A stretch of DNA of 28,168 nucleotides from CAYQTK01 sp964420375 (GCA_964420375.1 CAYQTK010000041.1:1-28168); one strand, 5' to 3'. Shown: positions 7,601 through 15,520, numbered from the stretch's first letter. The notes: a model not told the origin generated them from the sequence alone. A program made the numbers and translations.

Positions 7601-8716
7601 CTATAAATCATTGTAGCGCGCGTGCAGCTTCGCGGTCCTCTCCAGGGCCTGGTCAATGCGCTTTTCCGGTATGGTGCCGTCTTGGACCGCCTGCCTCACC
7701 TGTCGGACCACTACCGGGAACTTGGAGTTGTCGAACCTGAAGTTGAAAATCTGGTCCACCCCTGCCCGGAGGGCGGCCACTGCAGAGGCGCCCGCCTGTT
7801 TTATGCCGGTTATGCCCTTCCTCTCATAAAACTCTTTGATCATGCCCATGGTAAGGCTATCCGGCCAGATAATGCCGTCGTAACCCAGATCGCCCCGGAT
7901 GAACCCCTGAATCACCTTTTGCGAAAGCGATGCCGGCAGGTCAGGATCAATCGCGTTAATGTAAGGATGCCCCACCAGGACGGATGATATGTTCGCGTCT
8001 ATAGCTGCCTTGAAGGGGACGAGCTCGCGCTCATGCAGCTTTTCGAGGGGGGTCTCTATCGCAGGCAGGACCTTGCGATGGGGGTTCTTGGCGACAGTGC
8101 CCATTCCCGGAAAATGTTTGCCGGTGGCATGCACGCCCACGTCGGAGTAGGCCTTGAGAATGACCTTGCAAATCCGGGCCACCGTGTCCGGGTCGGAGCC
8201 AAAAGACCTGCTCCGGATGTACGGACCCGAAAGGTCCAGCACTGGACCGAAGTTGAAGCTCAAGCCCAGCTCGCGCATGAGCTTTATGCGCTCTGCATAA
8301 ATTTTGTAAAGTCCCTCCTCGTCAATCTCGCCCTTGGAAAAGCGCCTGCCGATGCTTTGCGCGCTGTCCATTGACCGGATGCGGCGAAGCCGGTTGACAA
8401 CTCCACCCTCGCAATCGGTAATCAGGAACAAAGGCGCAGCAGAGGCGGACTTCAGGCGGTCCACAGCACGCCTGCACGTCTCTTTGCTTATCAGGGAGTT
8501 CTTGTCAAGATATGCCCCGCCCACGTGGTACTTCTCAACCAGCCGCAGGAAAAAGTCCGGAGGCGTGCGCCAGTACATGTTGAGAAAAAATATCCTCCCG
8601 ATTTTCCTGTCCAAAGGATGGACTTTTTCTGAACGCAAGGCCCCCGGCAGGAGAACAAGACCGCCACCCGCGGTCAGGGCTTGTTTGGAAAACCTTCTCC
8701 GGTCATTGCTTTTCAT
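7601..8716 (-). CDS. Glycoside hydrolase family 3 protein with Tat-like signal
   Basis: GH3 N-terminal-domain protein of 371 aa, like beta-N-acetylhexosaminidases of the NagZ/BglX type. The signature KHFPGMG is present with the downstream His of the NagZ-type loop (NPH, where the usual residue before SH is Asp), and Asp in IIWPDSLTMGM fits the catalytic nucleophile. An N-terminal RRRFSKQAL motif and a hydrophobic run (TAGGGLVLLPGAL) resemble a twin-arginine signal, so export is likely, unlike cytoplasmic NagZ. I place the start at the ATG at 8716, with GGAAGG just upstream; the frame stays open to 8902 but that part overlaps the divergent promoter region. Peptidoglycan-derived or other GlcNAc glycosides are plausible substrates. 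Assignment to GH3 is firm; the substrate is not. Confidence 0.88.
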   Translation of the reverse strand: MKSNDRRRFSKQALTAGGGLVLLPGALRSEKVHPLDRKIGRIFFLNMYWRTPPDFFLRLVEKYHVGGAYLDKNSLISKETCRRAVDRLKSASAAPLFLITDCEGGVVNRLRRIRSMDSAQSIGRRFSKGEIDEEGLYKIYAERIKLMRELGLSFNFGPVLDLSGPYIRSRSFGSDPDTVARICKVILKAYSDVGVHATGKHFPGMGTVAKNPHRKVLPAIETPLEKLHERELVPFKAAIDANISSVLVGHPYINAIDPDLPASLSQKVIQGFIRGDLGYDGIIWPDSLTMGMIKEFYERKGITGIKQAGASAVAALRAGVDQIFNFRFDNSKFPVVVRQVRQAVQDGTIPEKRIDQALERTAKLHARYNDL

Positions 8717-8842
8717 CGCCTTCCGACTCCGATTTCGAGCTTGTATCTCGCCTTTCGACGGCCTTTTCAAAAAAACCGTCAACATGGTACTCGTCCCGGT
8801 ACTTGTCAGGGCCGGGGCAGTAACTCCGTCTTTGACTTTAAC

Positions 8843-8871
8843 AACATAGCAAAGTCGCTTGATTTCTGCAA
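8843..8871 (-). promoter_or_regulatory. Possible promoter of the GH3 gene
   Basis: On the - strand TTGCAG (8866-8871) and TATGTT (8843-8848) are 17 nt apart, upstream of the chosen GH3 start. The match is moderate. Confidence 0.35.
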
Positions 8872-8902
8872 AACGTGTAACTTGCCCAAGACGCAGCAAC
8901 AA

Positions 8903-8930
8903 TTGACCTTCCTAAGCCAGTTGATATAAT
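8903..8930 (+). promoter_or_regulatory. Promoter of nadC, predicted leaderless
   Basis: TTGACC (8903-8908), a 16-nt spacer and a perfect TATAAT (8925-8930). The -10 box ends 8 nt before the nadC ATG, so transcription should start at or within a base or two of the start codon. No Shine-Dalgarno sequence is seen before this ATG. Confidence 0.8.
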
Positions 8931-8938
8931 ATCCGCCT

Positions 8939-9817
8939 ATGGAACACGGGGTTATACCAGGGGCTTTACAGGAGTGGATACGAACGGTCCTGGCGGAAGA
9001 CCTGGGAAGCGGGGACGTGACCACCAACGCTGTAGTCCCTGTATCCGCCCGCGGTCGGATGAGGTTCCAGGCAAAGACGCCCCTGGTGACCTGCGGCATG
9101 GAGACCGCGGCAGTGTTCTTTACCGCCCTGGACCCTGGCTGCCTGGTGGAGTCGGCCCGGGAAGACGGCGCCGACGCCGGGCCCGGAGATATTCTCCTCC
9201 AGGTCAGCGGCCCAGCACGGGCGCTGCTCAGTGCGGAGCGCTCCGCCTTGAACCTGGCCCAGCACCTGTGCGGCGTGGCCTCCCTGACCAGGAAGTTCGC
9301 AGACCTGGTCCAAGGCACAGGAGCTAGAATAGCGGCAACCCGCAAGACCATGCCTCTGCTCCGCAGCCTGGAGAAGTACGCCGTGCGCGCCGGCGGAGGC
9401 ATCACCCACCGGTTCGGCCTTTCCGATGGAGTCCTTATAAAGGAGAACCACATCGTAATGGCGGGCTCCATAACCGAGGCCGTCTCCCGTGCCCGGCAGA
9501 AGACCCATCACCTCCTGCGCATCCAGGTCGAGGTCACCGACGAGAAGGAGCTCGAACAAGCACTTGACGCGGGAGCAGAGCTTGTCCTGCTCGACAACAT
9601 GGACCTTGATACTATGCGCCGTGCAGTGCGGCTCTGCCGGGGCCACGCCACTGTCGAGGCCTCGGGAAACGTGACCCTGGAAAACGTAAGGCAGATCGCT
9701 GAAACGGGTGTGGATATAATATCCTCCGGAGCGCTCACCCACTCCGCTCCTGCGGCGGACGTCTCCGCCGGGATGGATCAGCTTAACCCGGACAGCCCGG
9801 AGGACACGGATGGATGA
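8939..9817 (+). CDS. nadC: Nicotinate-nucleotide pyrophosphorylase (quinolinate phosphoribosyltransferase)
   Basis: Makes nicotinate mononucleotide from quinolinate and PRPP in de novo NAD synthesis, in the cytoplasm. The product has 292 aa, the usual size. Family marks in order are EDLGSGDVTT near residue 20, ERSALNLAQHLCGVASLT, the ATRKTMPLLRSLEKYAVRAGG block with the substrate-binding Arg and Lys, the HRFGLSDGVLIKENH block, QVEVTDEKELEQAL, LVLLDNMD and the EASGNVTLENV end. The ATG at 8939 directly follows a consensus promoter, suggesting a leaderless mRNA. It overlaps birA by 8 nt and is followed further on by coaX, a cofactor-gene cluster also familiar from deltaproteobacteria. Confidence 0.97.
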   Translation: MEHGVIPGALQEWIRTVLAEDLGSGDVTTNAVVPVSARGRMRFQAKTPLVTCGMETAAVFFTALDPGCLVESAREDGADAGPGDILLQVSGPARALLSAERSALNLAQHLCGVASLTRKFADLVQGTGARIAATRKTMPLLRSLEKYAVRAGGGITHRFGLSDGVLIKENHIVMAGSITEAVSRARQKTHHLLRIQVEVTDEKELEQALDAGAELVLLDNMDLDTMRRAVRLCRGHATVEASGNVTLENVRQIAETGVDIISSGALTHSAPAADVSAGMDQLNPDSPEDTDG

Positions 9818-10613
9818 TCCTCTGTCCGAAGACCTGCTTTGCCGGCCCGGCTGTATTCTGGGCCACAAGGTTATAGTGAAGCAAGAGACCTACTCCACCA
9901 ACGACGATGCGCACGAGCTCGGCAGAACAACCGCGCCCTTCGGCACCGTGGTAACAGCCGAGTTCCAGACAAAAGGCAGGGGCAGGCTCTCCCGGAGCTG
10001 GCATTCCCCCGCGGGCAAAAACCTGCTTTTCTCCGTTCTCCTCTCTGTTGACGCGGCCCGGCAAGGACCGGGACTGCTGACCCTGGCTGCAGGCATTGCC
10101 GTGGCCCGGGCGCTCCTTGCCAGGGGGGTTGACTCGGCCATCAAGTGGCCCAACGACGTCCGCACAAGGGGCTGCAAGCTCGCGGGCATCCTTTGCGAGG
10201 CAACCGAAAAGTACCTGGTGGCCGGCATAGGCATAAACGTGAACCAGACCGCGGAAGAGATGCCGGCCGAGCTTGCTGCTACTGCCACCTCTTTGTTCAT
10301 GGAGACGGGGAAGAATTGGGACCGCCCTGCCCTCTTCAAAGACGTGCTTGCCTTGCTGGAGCAAGAGCTTATAAAGATAGAACAAGGCCGGCAAAACAAG
10401 GTGCTGGAAACCTGGATGGAGTTCTCCGAAGTTTCGGGCAAGCGGGTCCGGGCGCATACTCCCGGCGGCGTGATCGAGGGACTCGCCTGCGGAGTCCGGC
10501 CCGACGGCGCGCTGCTCATCCGCACCGGAAATGGCGAACAGGCCGTTATGGCAGGTGACGTGGAAGTGCTCGGCAAGGCGGATGATGCCTCAATCCCGGA
10601 AAGTCGCGGCTGA
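9810..10613 (+). CDS. birA: Biotin--[acetyl-CoA-carboxylase] ligase, monofunctional
   Basis: Attaches biotin to the carrier domain of biotin-dependent carboxylases through biotinyl-AMP. The product has 267 aa and lacks the N-terminal winged-helix repressor domain of E. coli BirA, so it should not regulate biotin genes. Visible motifs are the STND substrate start, KGRGRLSRSWHSPAGKNL near residue 53 (the GRGRxxR adenylate loop), KWPNDV, KLAGILCE and GIGINVNQ, then a C-terminal SH3-like domain (SGKRVRAHTPGGVIEGLACG). It overlaps nadC by 8 nt. The last codons, Ser-Arg-Gly-stop, lie in a REP-like repeat that begins at 10604, so the repeat supplies the TGA. The C terminus may therefore differ from the ancestral one. 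Confidence 0.95.
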   Translation: MDDPLSEDLLCRPGCILGHKVIVKQETYSTNDDAHELGRTTAPFGTVVTAEFQTKGRGRLSRSWHSPAGKNLLFSVLLSVDAARQGPGLLTLAAGIAVARALLARGVDSAIKWPNDVRTRGCKLAGILCEATEKYLVAGIGINVNQTAEEMPAELAATATSLFMETGKNWDRPALFKDVLALLEQELIKIEQGRQNKVLETWMEFSEVSGKRVRAHTPGGVIEGLACGVRPDGALLIRTGNGEQAVMAGDVEVLGKADDASIPESRG

Positions 10614-10625
10614 AGCCGCTCGCAC
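10604..10625 (-). repeat. REP-like hairpin repeat, copy C, overlapping the birA stop
   Basis: Reads TCGCGGCTGAAGCCGC then TCGCAC on the + strand. The stem is GCGGCT/AGCCGC instead of the GCGACT/AGTCGC of other copies, a paired change that keeps the hairpin. The TGA at 10611-10613 inside it ends birA. Confidence 0.8.
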
Positions 10626-10727
10626 GAAAGAGCTAACGGGAGGAAGGGAAAAATTGTTTTCGAGAAAAGGCGGATGATGCACATGTTCATTTCTGTCCAA
10701 AACATGGAGCGAAAGCTGAAAGCCATA

Positions 10728-10926
10728 TCACGCAAAGGCGCGAAGGATTCGGAATTTCTTTTTGATTTGGAATCAAATGTTAGAACCTCGGTAATGATGC
10801 GCACGAAAAGATGCTTTATGAATTTGAGGTTACTTGAAAAGTTCTGCCGGAGGGTTATTCCTATAAAAGATCAGAACGGCTTAATGTTGTTGAGTTTTTA
10901 CTTTGCGTCTTCGCGCCTTTGCGTGA
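10728..10926. mobile_element. MITE-like element with 18-bp perfect terminal inverted repeats
   Basis: TCACGCAAAGGCGCGAAG at 10728-10745 is the exact reverse complement of 10909-10926. The 163-bp interior is AT-richer than the flanks and lacks a real gene. Arms with the CACGCAAAGGCGCG type sequence are, from memory, common next to GxxExxY-family genes in many bacteria, so this may be a deletion derivative of such a unit. No flanking target duplication was identified. Confidence 0.55.
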
Positions 10927-10937
10927 AATAAAATTCT

Positions 10938-10966
10938 ATTTTGGACAAGAGTGGGACATGTTATTT
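10938..10966 (+). promoter_or_regulatory. Possible coaX promoter
   Basis: A TTGGAC box and a TTTAAT box lie 17 nt apart shortly before the coaX ribosome site (GGGAGGGTG). The match is moderate and coordinates are to within a few bases. Confidence 0.3.
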
Positions 10967-10992
10967 AATCGAGACAGGGAGGGTGACAAACC

Positions 10993-11778
10993 ATGCTCCT
11001 CGTGGTTGACATAGGAAACACCAACACCGGCATCGGGCTTTTCTCGGGGGACGAGCTCAAAAACCACTGGCGGGTGGTCACCATCCGGGAGCGCACGGTT
11101 GACGAGAACCTGATCCTTTTCAAGGAGCTCCTCGAGATCGGGGGCTACACCTGCGGCGACATTGACGGTTTTTGCATGTCCTCGGTGGTTCCCCCTCTCC
11201 TGCCGTCGCTCATCGAGCTCTCGCGCCGCTACTTCGAGATCGAGCCCCTGGTAGTGGGACCGGGCATCAAGACCGGGATGTCCATTCACGTGGACAACCC
11301 CCGCGAGGTGGGCGCGGACCGCATCGTGAACGCGGTTGCTGCCGTAAACACGGTGCAGGGACCGGTCATCGTGGTCGACTTCGGCACTGCGGTCACATTC
11401 GACTTTGTGAGCGCTGCGGGCAGCTTTGAAGGGGGCGTGATAGCTCCCGGCCTCAACGTGTCCATGGAAGCCCTTTTCCGTGAAGCTTCCAAGCTGCCCA
11501 AGGTCGAGCTCATCCCGCCCAAGAACGTGATCGGAAAGAACACGGTGTCTGCCATGCAAAGCGGGATTATCTACGGCCACGCCGGCATGGTCGACTCCAT
11601 GATCGAGAGGTTCATGGCGGAGATAAAAAGGGACTATCCCCGGGAGCCAGACCCCGCAGTAATCGCCACCGGCGGTCTCGCTTCCCTGGTAGCGCCCCAG
11701 ACCAGGCACGTAAAAGACATCATCGAAGACCTAACCATCCGGGGTCTCAAAATCATTTACGACAGGAACCGGGTATAA
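10993..11778 (+). CDS. coaX: Type III pantothenate kinase
   Basis: Phosphorylates pantothenate in the first step of coenzyme A synthesis. The product has 261 aa, the normal length. The N-terminal phosphate-binding motif DIGNTNTGIGLF is at residues 6-17, the PGIKTGM substrate loop near 94, GADRIVNAVAA near 109, DFGTAVTFD near 131, and the GGVIAPGLNVSMEAL region near 149. This matches the ASKHA-fold CoaX group and not CoaA or CoaW. ATG at 10993 has a GGGAGGGTG ribosome site. It follows nadC-birA after a repeat-rich gap of 379 bp and is followed 22 bp later by the carboxylesterase gene. Confidence 0.97.
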   Translation: MLLVVDIGNTNTGIGLFSGDELKNHWRVVTIRERTVDENLILFKELLEIGGYTCGDIDGFCMSSVVPPLLPSLIELSRRYFEIEPLVVGPGIKTGMSIHVDNPREVGADRIVNAVAAVNTVQGPVIVVDFGTAVTFDFVSAAGSFEGGVIAPGLNVSMEALFREASKLPKVELIPPKNVIGKNTVSAMQSGIIYGHAGMVDSMIERFMAEIKRDYPREPDPAVIATGGLASLVAPQTRHVKDIIEDLTIRGLKIIYDRNRV

Positions 11779-11800
11779 CAGCTCAAGGAGGGTCAAAGCT

Positions 11801-13590
11801 ATGAGATGGAAAGCAATGTTTCTGGCGCCGGTGTTTTATATGCTGCTCATATCGAGCGCATCCGCGGAGGTTGATTGCTCCGAGCCGGTGCCCACTGGCT
11901 TCGGACTGGTAGCGGGCACCGAGGTCGCCGGCAGTTGCGCCTGGAAGGGCATTCCCTTTGCCGCTCCTCCGGTGGGCGAGCTGCGCTGGAAGGCGCCCCG
12001 GGAGCCGTCGGCGTGGAATGACGTTCTTGAGGCCGCCGCGTACGTCCCGCAATGCGCGCAGCAGGACATCTCCGGCATCCTGGGCGGCAGCGGCGAGGTA
12101 GTGGGCAGCGAGGACTGCCTTTACCTTAATGTGTGGCGCCCTCGCAAGGAAGGCACTTACCCGGTCATGGTGTGGATTCACGGGGGAGCCTTGATCATCG
12201 GCTCGGGCACCATGTCCACCTACAGCGGTGAAGAGCTCGCCCGCGAGAAAGGCGTTGTAGTGGTGACCATCAACTACCGGCTGGGTCCCTTCGGGTTCCT
12301 GTCGCTTCCCGGACTTTCTGAAGAAGACCCCCAGGGGAGTTCCGGCAACTATGGCCTCCTCGACCAGGTACAGGCCCTGCAATGGATAGAGGACAACATC
12401 GCAGCCTTTGGCGGAGACCCCGACAACGTCACCATCTTCGGAGAGTCCGCGGGAGGCTGGAGCGTTTGCAACCTGCTCGCCTGCCCGCTTGCACAAGGTC
12501 TCTTTGACAAGGCCATCATCCAGAGCGGGGCCTGCACCGCCACCATGACGGAGGAGGAGGGCTTCGCACACGGCCGCAAGTACGCCCGCAAGGCGGGCTG
12601 TGAAGGCAATGACCCGGTATCCTGCATGCGCCGGATGTCCGCGGCAGAGGTGTTCAAAGCCGGCAGCGGAGTAAACATAGACAACGTCGGCGGACAGATG
12701 TTCTCCTTTGTTCCCAAAGAGGACGGCCACGCCCTTACGGATACTCCCATCAACGTTATCCGCTCGGGAGACTACAACAACGTGCCCCTCATGGTGGGCA
12801 GCAACCGCGAAGAGATGAAGCTCTTCACCTTCTTTATACCCGGCGTCCGGCTGATGCCCCGCTCCGTCCTCGAGAACATGATAGATATGGACCTGACCCG
12901 AAGCGAGCGCCAGAGACTGCGCGAGCTGTATCCCACCAGCGACTATAACCGCCCCGCGGACGCGAGCATTGACATAATGTCCGACATGTCGCTGGGGTGT
13001 CCCTGCTTCCAGGCGGCGCAAGCATCCGCAAAACACCAGCCCCAAACCTTCTACTACCGATTTGATTACGACGAGAGCATGTACCCCGACATGCTGGGAG
13101 CGGCCCACGCCATGGAGATTCCTTTTGTGTTCGGAAAAATCGGACTTGAAAAGAATGAGAACGGCGATGAAAACTCTACTCAAAATTCCCTTGATAAGCT
13201 TCTCTATACCAAGCGACAGGCCAAGAAGGCCCGCCCGCTCGCCGGNNNNNNNNNNNNNNNNNNNNNNNNNNNNNNNNNNNNNNNNNNNNNNNNNNNNNNN
13301 NNNNNNNNNNNNNNNNNNNNNNNNNNNNNNNNNNNNNNNNNNNNNTTGATAAGCTTCTCTATACCAAGCGACAGGCCAAGAAGGCCCGCCCGCTCGCCGG
13401 AATGATCATGAGCTACTGGACCAACTTCGCCAAGCACGGAGACCCCAACGGCGAAGGACTTCCACACTGGCCCGCATACACCAGGGAAGAGAAAAAGCGC
13501 ATGTACCTCGATATGCCGGTGCATGTAAAAAGAACCGACAACGCGGACAAGTGCGAGTTTCTGAAGGAACACGGGGCAAGGCTCCATTAA
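11801..13590 (+). CDS. Secreted carboxylesterase type B (gene split by an assembly gap)
   Basis: Alpha/beta-hydrolase of the carboxylesterase type B (COesterase) family that would cleave ester bonds outside the cytoplasm. A signal peptide ends at about SASA (residue 22). The oxyanion region VWIHGGALIIGSG is near 125-136, the nucleophile Ser216 is in FGESAGG, the acid Glu is likely in GSNREEM near 333, and the His is in GAAHAMEIPFVFG near 430. The sequence is interrupted by 100 N at 13246-13345, flanked by identical 55-bp copies. Removing one copy plus the N leaves 1635 bp, exactly 545 codons, ending MIMSYWTNFAKHGDPNG... as expected, so the real protein has about 544 aa and the gene is intact. 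It follows coaX closely with an AAGGAGGG ribosome site. Confidence 0.92.
13191..13245 (+). repeat. Left copy of a 55-bp assembly-end duplication
   Basis: These 55 bases are identical to 13346-13400 and touch the N run. This is the pattern left when two contigs that share a k-mer-length end are scaffolded without being merged. Confidence 0.9.
13246..13345. other. Assembly gap of 100 N
   Basis: Exactly 100 undetermined bases, a default scaffold gap size, inside the carboxylesterase gene. Collapsing the flanking 55-bp duplicate together with the N restores the reading frame, so the gap probably contains no missing DNA. Confidence 0.95.
13346..13400 (+). repeat. Right copy of a 55-bp assembly-end duplication
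   Basis: Exact repeat of 13191-13245 on the other side of the N run. Likely an artefact and not a biological duplication. Confidence 0.9.
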
Positions 13591-13610
13591 GAAAAGCCGG
13601 GGAAGAAAAT

Positions 13611-14519
13611 ATGCGCAGTATAAAATCAAAACCAACACTGGTTGTTCTGGTCCTCTTCGCCGTATGTGCGGCAAACGCCGGGCCAAAGCTGCCTTACAAC
13701 CAGGTCCGATGGAAGTCATCGCATAACTCCTATGCCAAGGAAACCGGCATTAAAGAACAGCTTGCCGGGTTCCGCTTCCGGTCCATCGAGCTCGATCTCC
13801 ACGGTAAAAAAGACCTTTTGGGAATAAAGCGGCCGCCTGCCGGCGACTGGTTCGTGTTCCACGAGCTTATCGACACAAAAACCAACTGCGCGCTCCTCTC
13901 CGGATGCCTGGAAGAAGTAGCCGGGTTTCACGAGCAAAACCCGCGCCATCACGTGGTCACCATATTCTTCGACATCAAAGACGGACTCCATGAAAGAAGC
14001 GGCCACGGCGCAGACGACTTCTACCGGGCACTTCGAAAGGGACTTCCTGAAGGGAGCATAACAGGACCCGGCGCGCTTCTGGAACTATGCCCCCAAGCCG
14101 GCAACCTCCAGGAAGCGGTGACAATGCCCGGCTGCGGCTGGCCTGTCCTGGAGGAACTGCGCGGAAAGTTTATGCTGGTGGTAGCCTCCGGCAGGAAACA
14201 TCTTGTTCGAGCAGGATACCAGCCAAAGCAAGACCCCGTGTTCCTGGTTAATACCAACCTCACCGCGCGCAGCATTGAACAATATCCCCATCGTATCTTC
14301 TTCAACGTGCGCGGTCCTCATCCTTTTGGAGAAAAAATCCATGAAGCCGGCTTTGTTGCCCGCGCATACGGCCTGGACACTGAAAAAGACTTCCGTAAAG
14401 CCAAGGCCCTGGGCTTCAACCATCTTGCAATGGACCACGTAAACTCCTCGAAGCATTCGTGGGCGGAAACCGACGGCGAAACCGGCGAGCCGTACGAAAG
14501 GATCGAGCTGCCGAAATAG
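13611..14519 (+). CDS. Secreted PI-PLC-like phosphodiesterase (Ca2+-dependent PLC C1-like)
   Basis: Protein of 302 aa with an N-terminal signal peptide ending near ANA (residue 23). It resembles the Ca2+-dependent phosphoinositide-phospholipase C-like family in the PLC-like TIM-barrel superfamily: KSSHNSY holds the first His (His38), RSIELDLHG the metal-binding Glu/Asp and His64, and FVFHELIDTKTNC the second His84; VVTIFFDIKDG is a later barrel strand with an acidic end. The substrate may be a phospholipid or another phosphodiester; inositol lipids are not implied in a bacterium. I chose the ATG at 13611, with GGGGAAG upstream, over an in-frame ATG at 13551 that overlaps the esterase gene. 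It lies 20 nt after the esterase stop, suggesting co-transcription of two secreted lipid- or ester-cleaving enzymes. Confidence 0.75.
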   Translation: MRSIKSKPTLVVLVLFAVCAANAGPKLPYNQVRWKSSHNSYAKETGIKEQLAGFRFRSIELDLHGKKDLLGIKRPPAGDWFVFHELIDTKTNCALLSGCLEEVAGFHEQNPRHHVVTIFFDIKDGLHERSGHGADDFYRALRKGLPEGSITGPGALLELCPQAGNLQEAVTMPGCGWPVLEELRGKFMLVVASGRKHLVRAGYQPKQDPVFLVNTNLTARSIEQYPHRIFFNVRGPHPFGEKIHEAGFVARAYGLDTEKDFRKAKALGFNHLAMDHVNSSKHSWAETDGETGEPYERIELPK

Positions 14520-14544
14520 AATCCTCGATTTCCGCCCTTCCTTT

Positions 14545-14606
14545 TGGAGAACGCCACGGACCGCAGGGGACTTACACCCCCAACAGACGCGACATGCCTG
14601 GCACAC
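14545..14606 (-). mobile_element. Possible 5' end remnant of a group II intron
   Basis: Read on the - strand from 14606, the sequence begins GTGTGCC, which fits the GUGYG 5' consensus of group II introns. It soon shows GGGGGTGTAAGTCCCC, similar to the conserved early domain I hairpin. The rest of an intron and any reverse transcriptase are absent. The similarity is by eye only, and the inner boundary is a guess. Confidence 0.3.
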
Positions 14607-14781
14607 AATTACCGAGTCCCTATCAGGACACGAAAACCATCGAACCCCTCTCTCCAAGGGTTACCCCCCCTGGCTAATCTACGCCGCTACTTGGGAGCTT
14701 GAAAAGAACATAAACTTAATTGTAAAGACACATCTTTGAAAATGCCGAATTCAATAGACCTCCTGTTATGTAACAGTCAAA

Positions 14782-15366
14782 TTATTTGTTTGCTTTTTGT
14801 TTCATATAGGCCAATGCTTTTCCCTGTAAAGAAGCCACGAAGTTTGAAAAACTTATTAATTGAGAAGACTCTCTATACCGGCCTTTAAGACCTCCTTGCT
14901 TGTCCGATAGAAGGAGGGTAGCGGCGTCATATAGTCCTTCCAGGACAAGTTTTCTGCAAAATATTTCGTATCTGTTCGCATAGGAGGCGTGTGTAAACTC
15001 ATCGAAGACGGGAAAATGAGGAGTTCCCCGCAAGTTTACAGGACTGTTCGAATTTCGGCAATCTTCCAGTAACATGAAACAGCCCAGCCAGGGCCTTACG
15101 GATTCCCGAAAAGCTCCTTCCCTGTAAGCTGTCCATAAATCTTGAGAGCTTCCCAGGGCTTCTTCAACACGGTTGTTGAAGTTGTTTCCGTAGGAGGGCC
15201 CTATATGAGATTTTAATTCAATAGAAGCGAGCAGGTCCCATTCTTTCACAGGCCGAAAGTAGCCCGGCAAGGTTTCGACTCCGATACTGTTCCGTGCCCA
15301 TTTTGCTGCGGCAATGTTTGTTGAGCCTGTTCCCATGAAAGGGTCCAGTACGGTAAGGCGGAGAAG
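14782..15366 (-). pseudogene. XhoI/PaeR7I-type endonuclease remnant fused to methyltransferase motif I
   Basis: The open frame (ATG at 15336, 184 aa) is a chimera. Its start, read from just after a TGA, gives RLTVLDPFMGTGST, then NIAAAKWARNSIGVE, the motif I/AdoMet-binding region of a type II DNA methyltransferase. Without a break it continues as LPGYFRPVKEWDLL, IELKSHIGPSYGNNFNNR and HFPVFDEFTHASY, which match the XhoI/PaeR7I endonuclease family (site CTCGAG) from roughly its second third to its end. The endonuclease N-terminal third and the methyltransferase C-terminal part are missing, and the gap between the WD and ELK residues of the nuclease core looks several residues too short compared with the family as I recall it. 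An active enzyme is unlikely. Upstream on the same strand is the broken methyltransferase start. Confidence 0.8.
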
Positions 15367-15520
15367 TAAGAATCAAATGAATGCTTTCGTCTTTGAGGAA
15401 CTAGATATGCCTGGCGTCCGCGGTATAGAGCTTATGGAAGGTGGGCAATTCTTTTATTGCCTGTTCGATAGACCGTATTTTGCGAATGATATTAAAAGCG
15501 CATAAAACCCTCTCTCCCCC
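15340..15520 (-). pseudogene. Broken N-terminal part of the cognate DNA methyltransferase
   Basis: On the - strand the frame reads IEQAIKELPTFHKLYTADAR then HI, an in-frame TAG, and then FLKDESIHLILTSPPY. This is the N-terminal end of a beta-type (motif IV before motif I) N4/N6-type methyltransferase, with the catalytic TSPPY motif. Directly after TSPPY the sequence jumps, in another frame, to the motif I part VLDPFMGTGST of the neighbouring remnant. So the gene carries a nonsense mutation plus a large deletion with frame shift. The left limit is well set by the junction near 15355; the true original start is unclear because repeats begin near 15575. The pair is a relic of an XhoI-like restriction-modification system. 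Confidence 0.7.

Larger units (their letters stand above)
10626..10992. other. Intergenic region between birA and coaX
   Basis: The gap has no convincing gene. It holds the MITE-like element at 10728-10926 and, downstream, a possible coaX promoter. The + strand frame at 10674-10931 crosses both arms of the inverted repeat and has no family resemblance, so I treat it as non-coding. Confidence 0.5.

Noticed and set aside
8717..8902. N-terminal extension of the GH3 gene to 8902
   Set aside because: The extension lacks family similarity, overlaps the divergent promoter zone and would bury the Tat-like signal. ATG 8716 with a ribosome site fits better.
10674..10931. 85-codon + strand frame between birA and coaX
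   Set aside because: It spans the inverted repeats of the MITE-like element, has no convincing ribosome site and resembles no family; at most a relic.
14782..15336. Reading the 184-aa XhoI-like frame as an intact restriction enzyme
   Set aside because: Its first 25 residues are a methyltransferase AdoMet motif, the endonuclease N-terminal third is missing, and no intact methyltransferase is present to protect the host.
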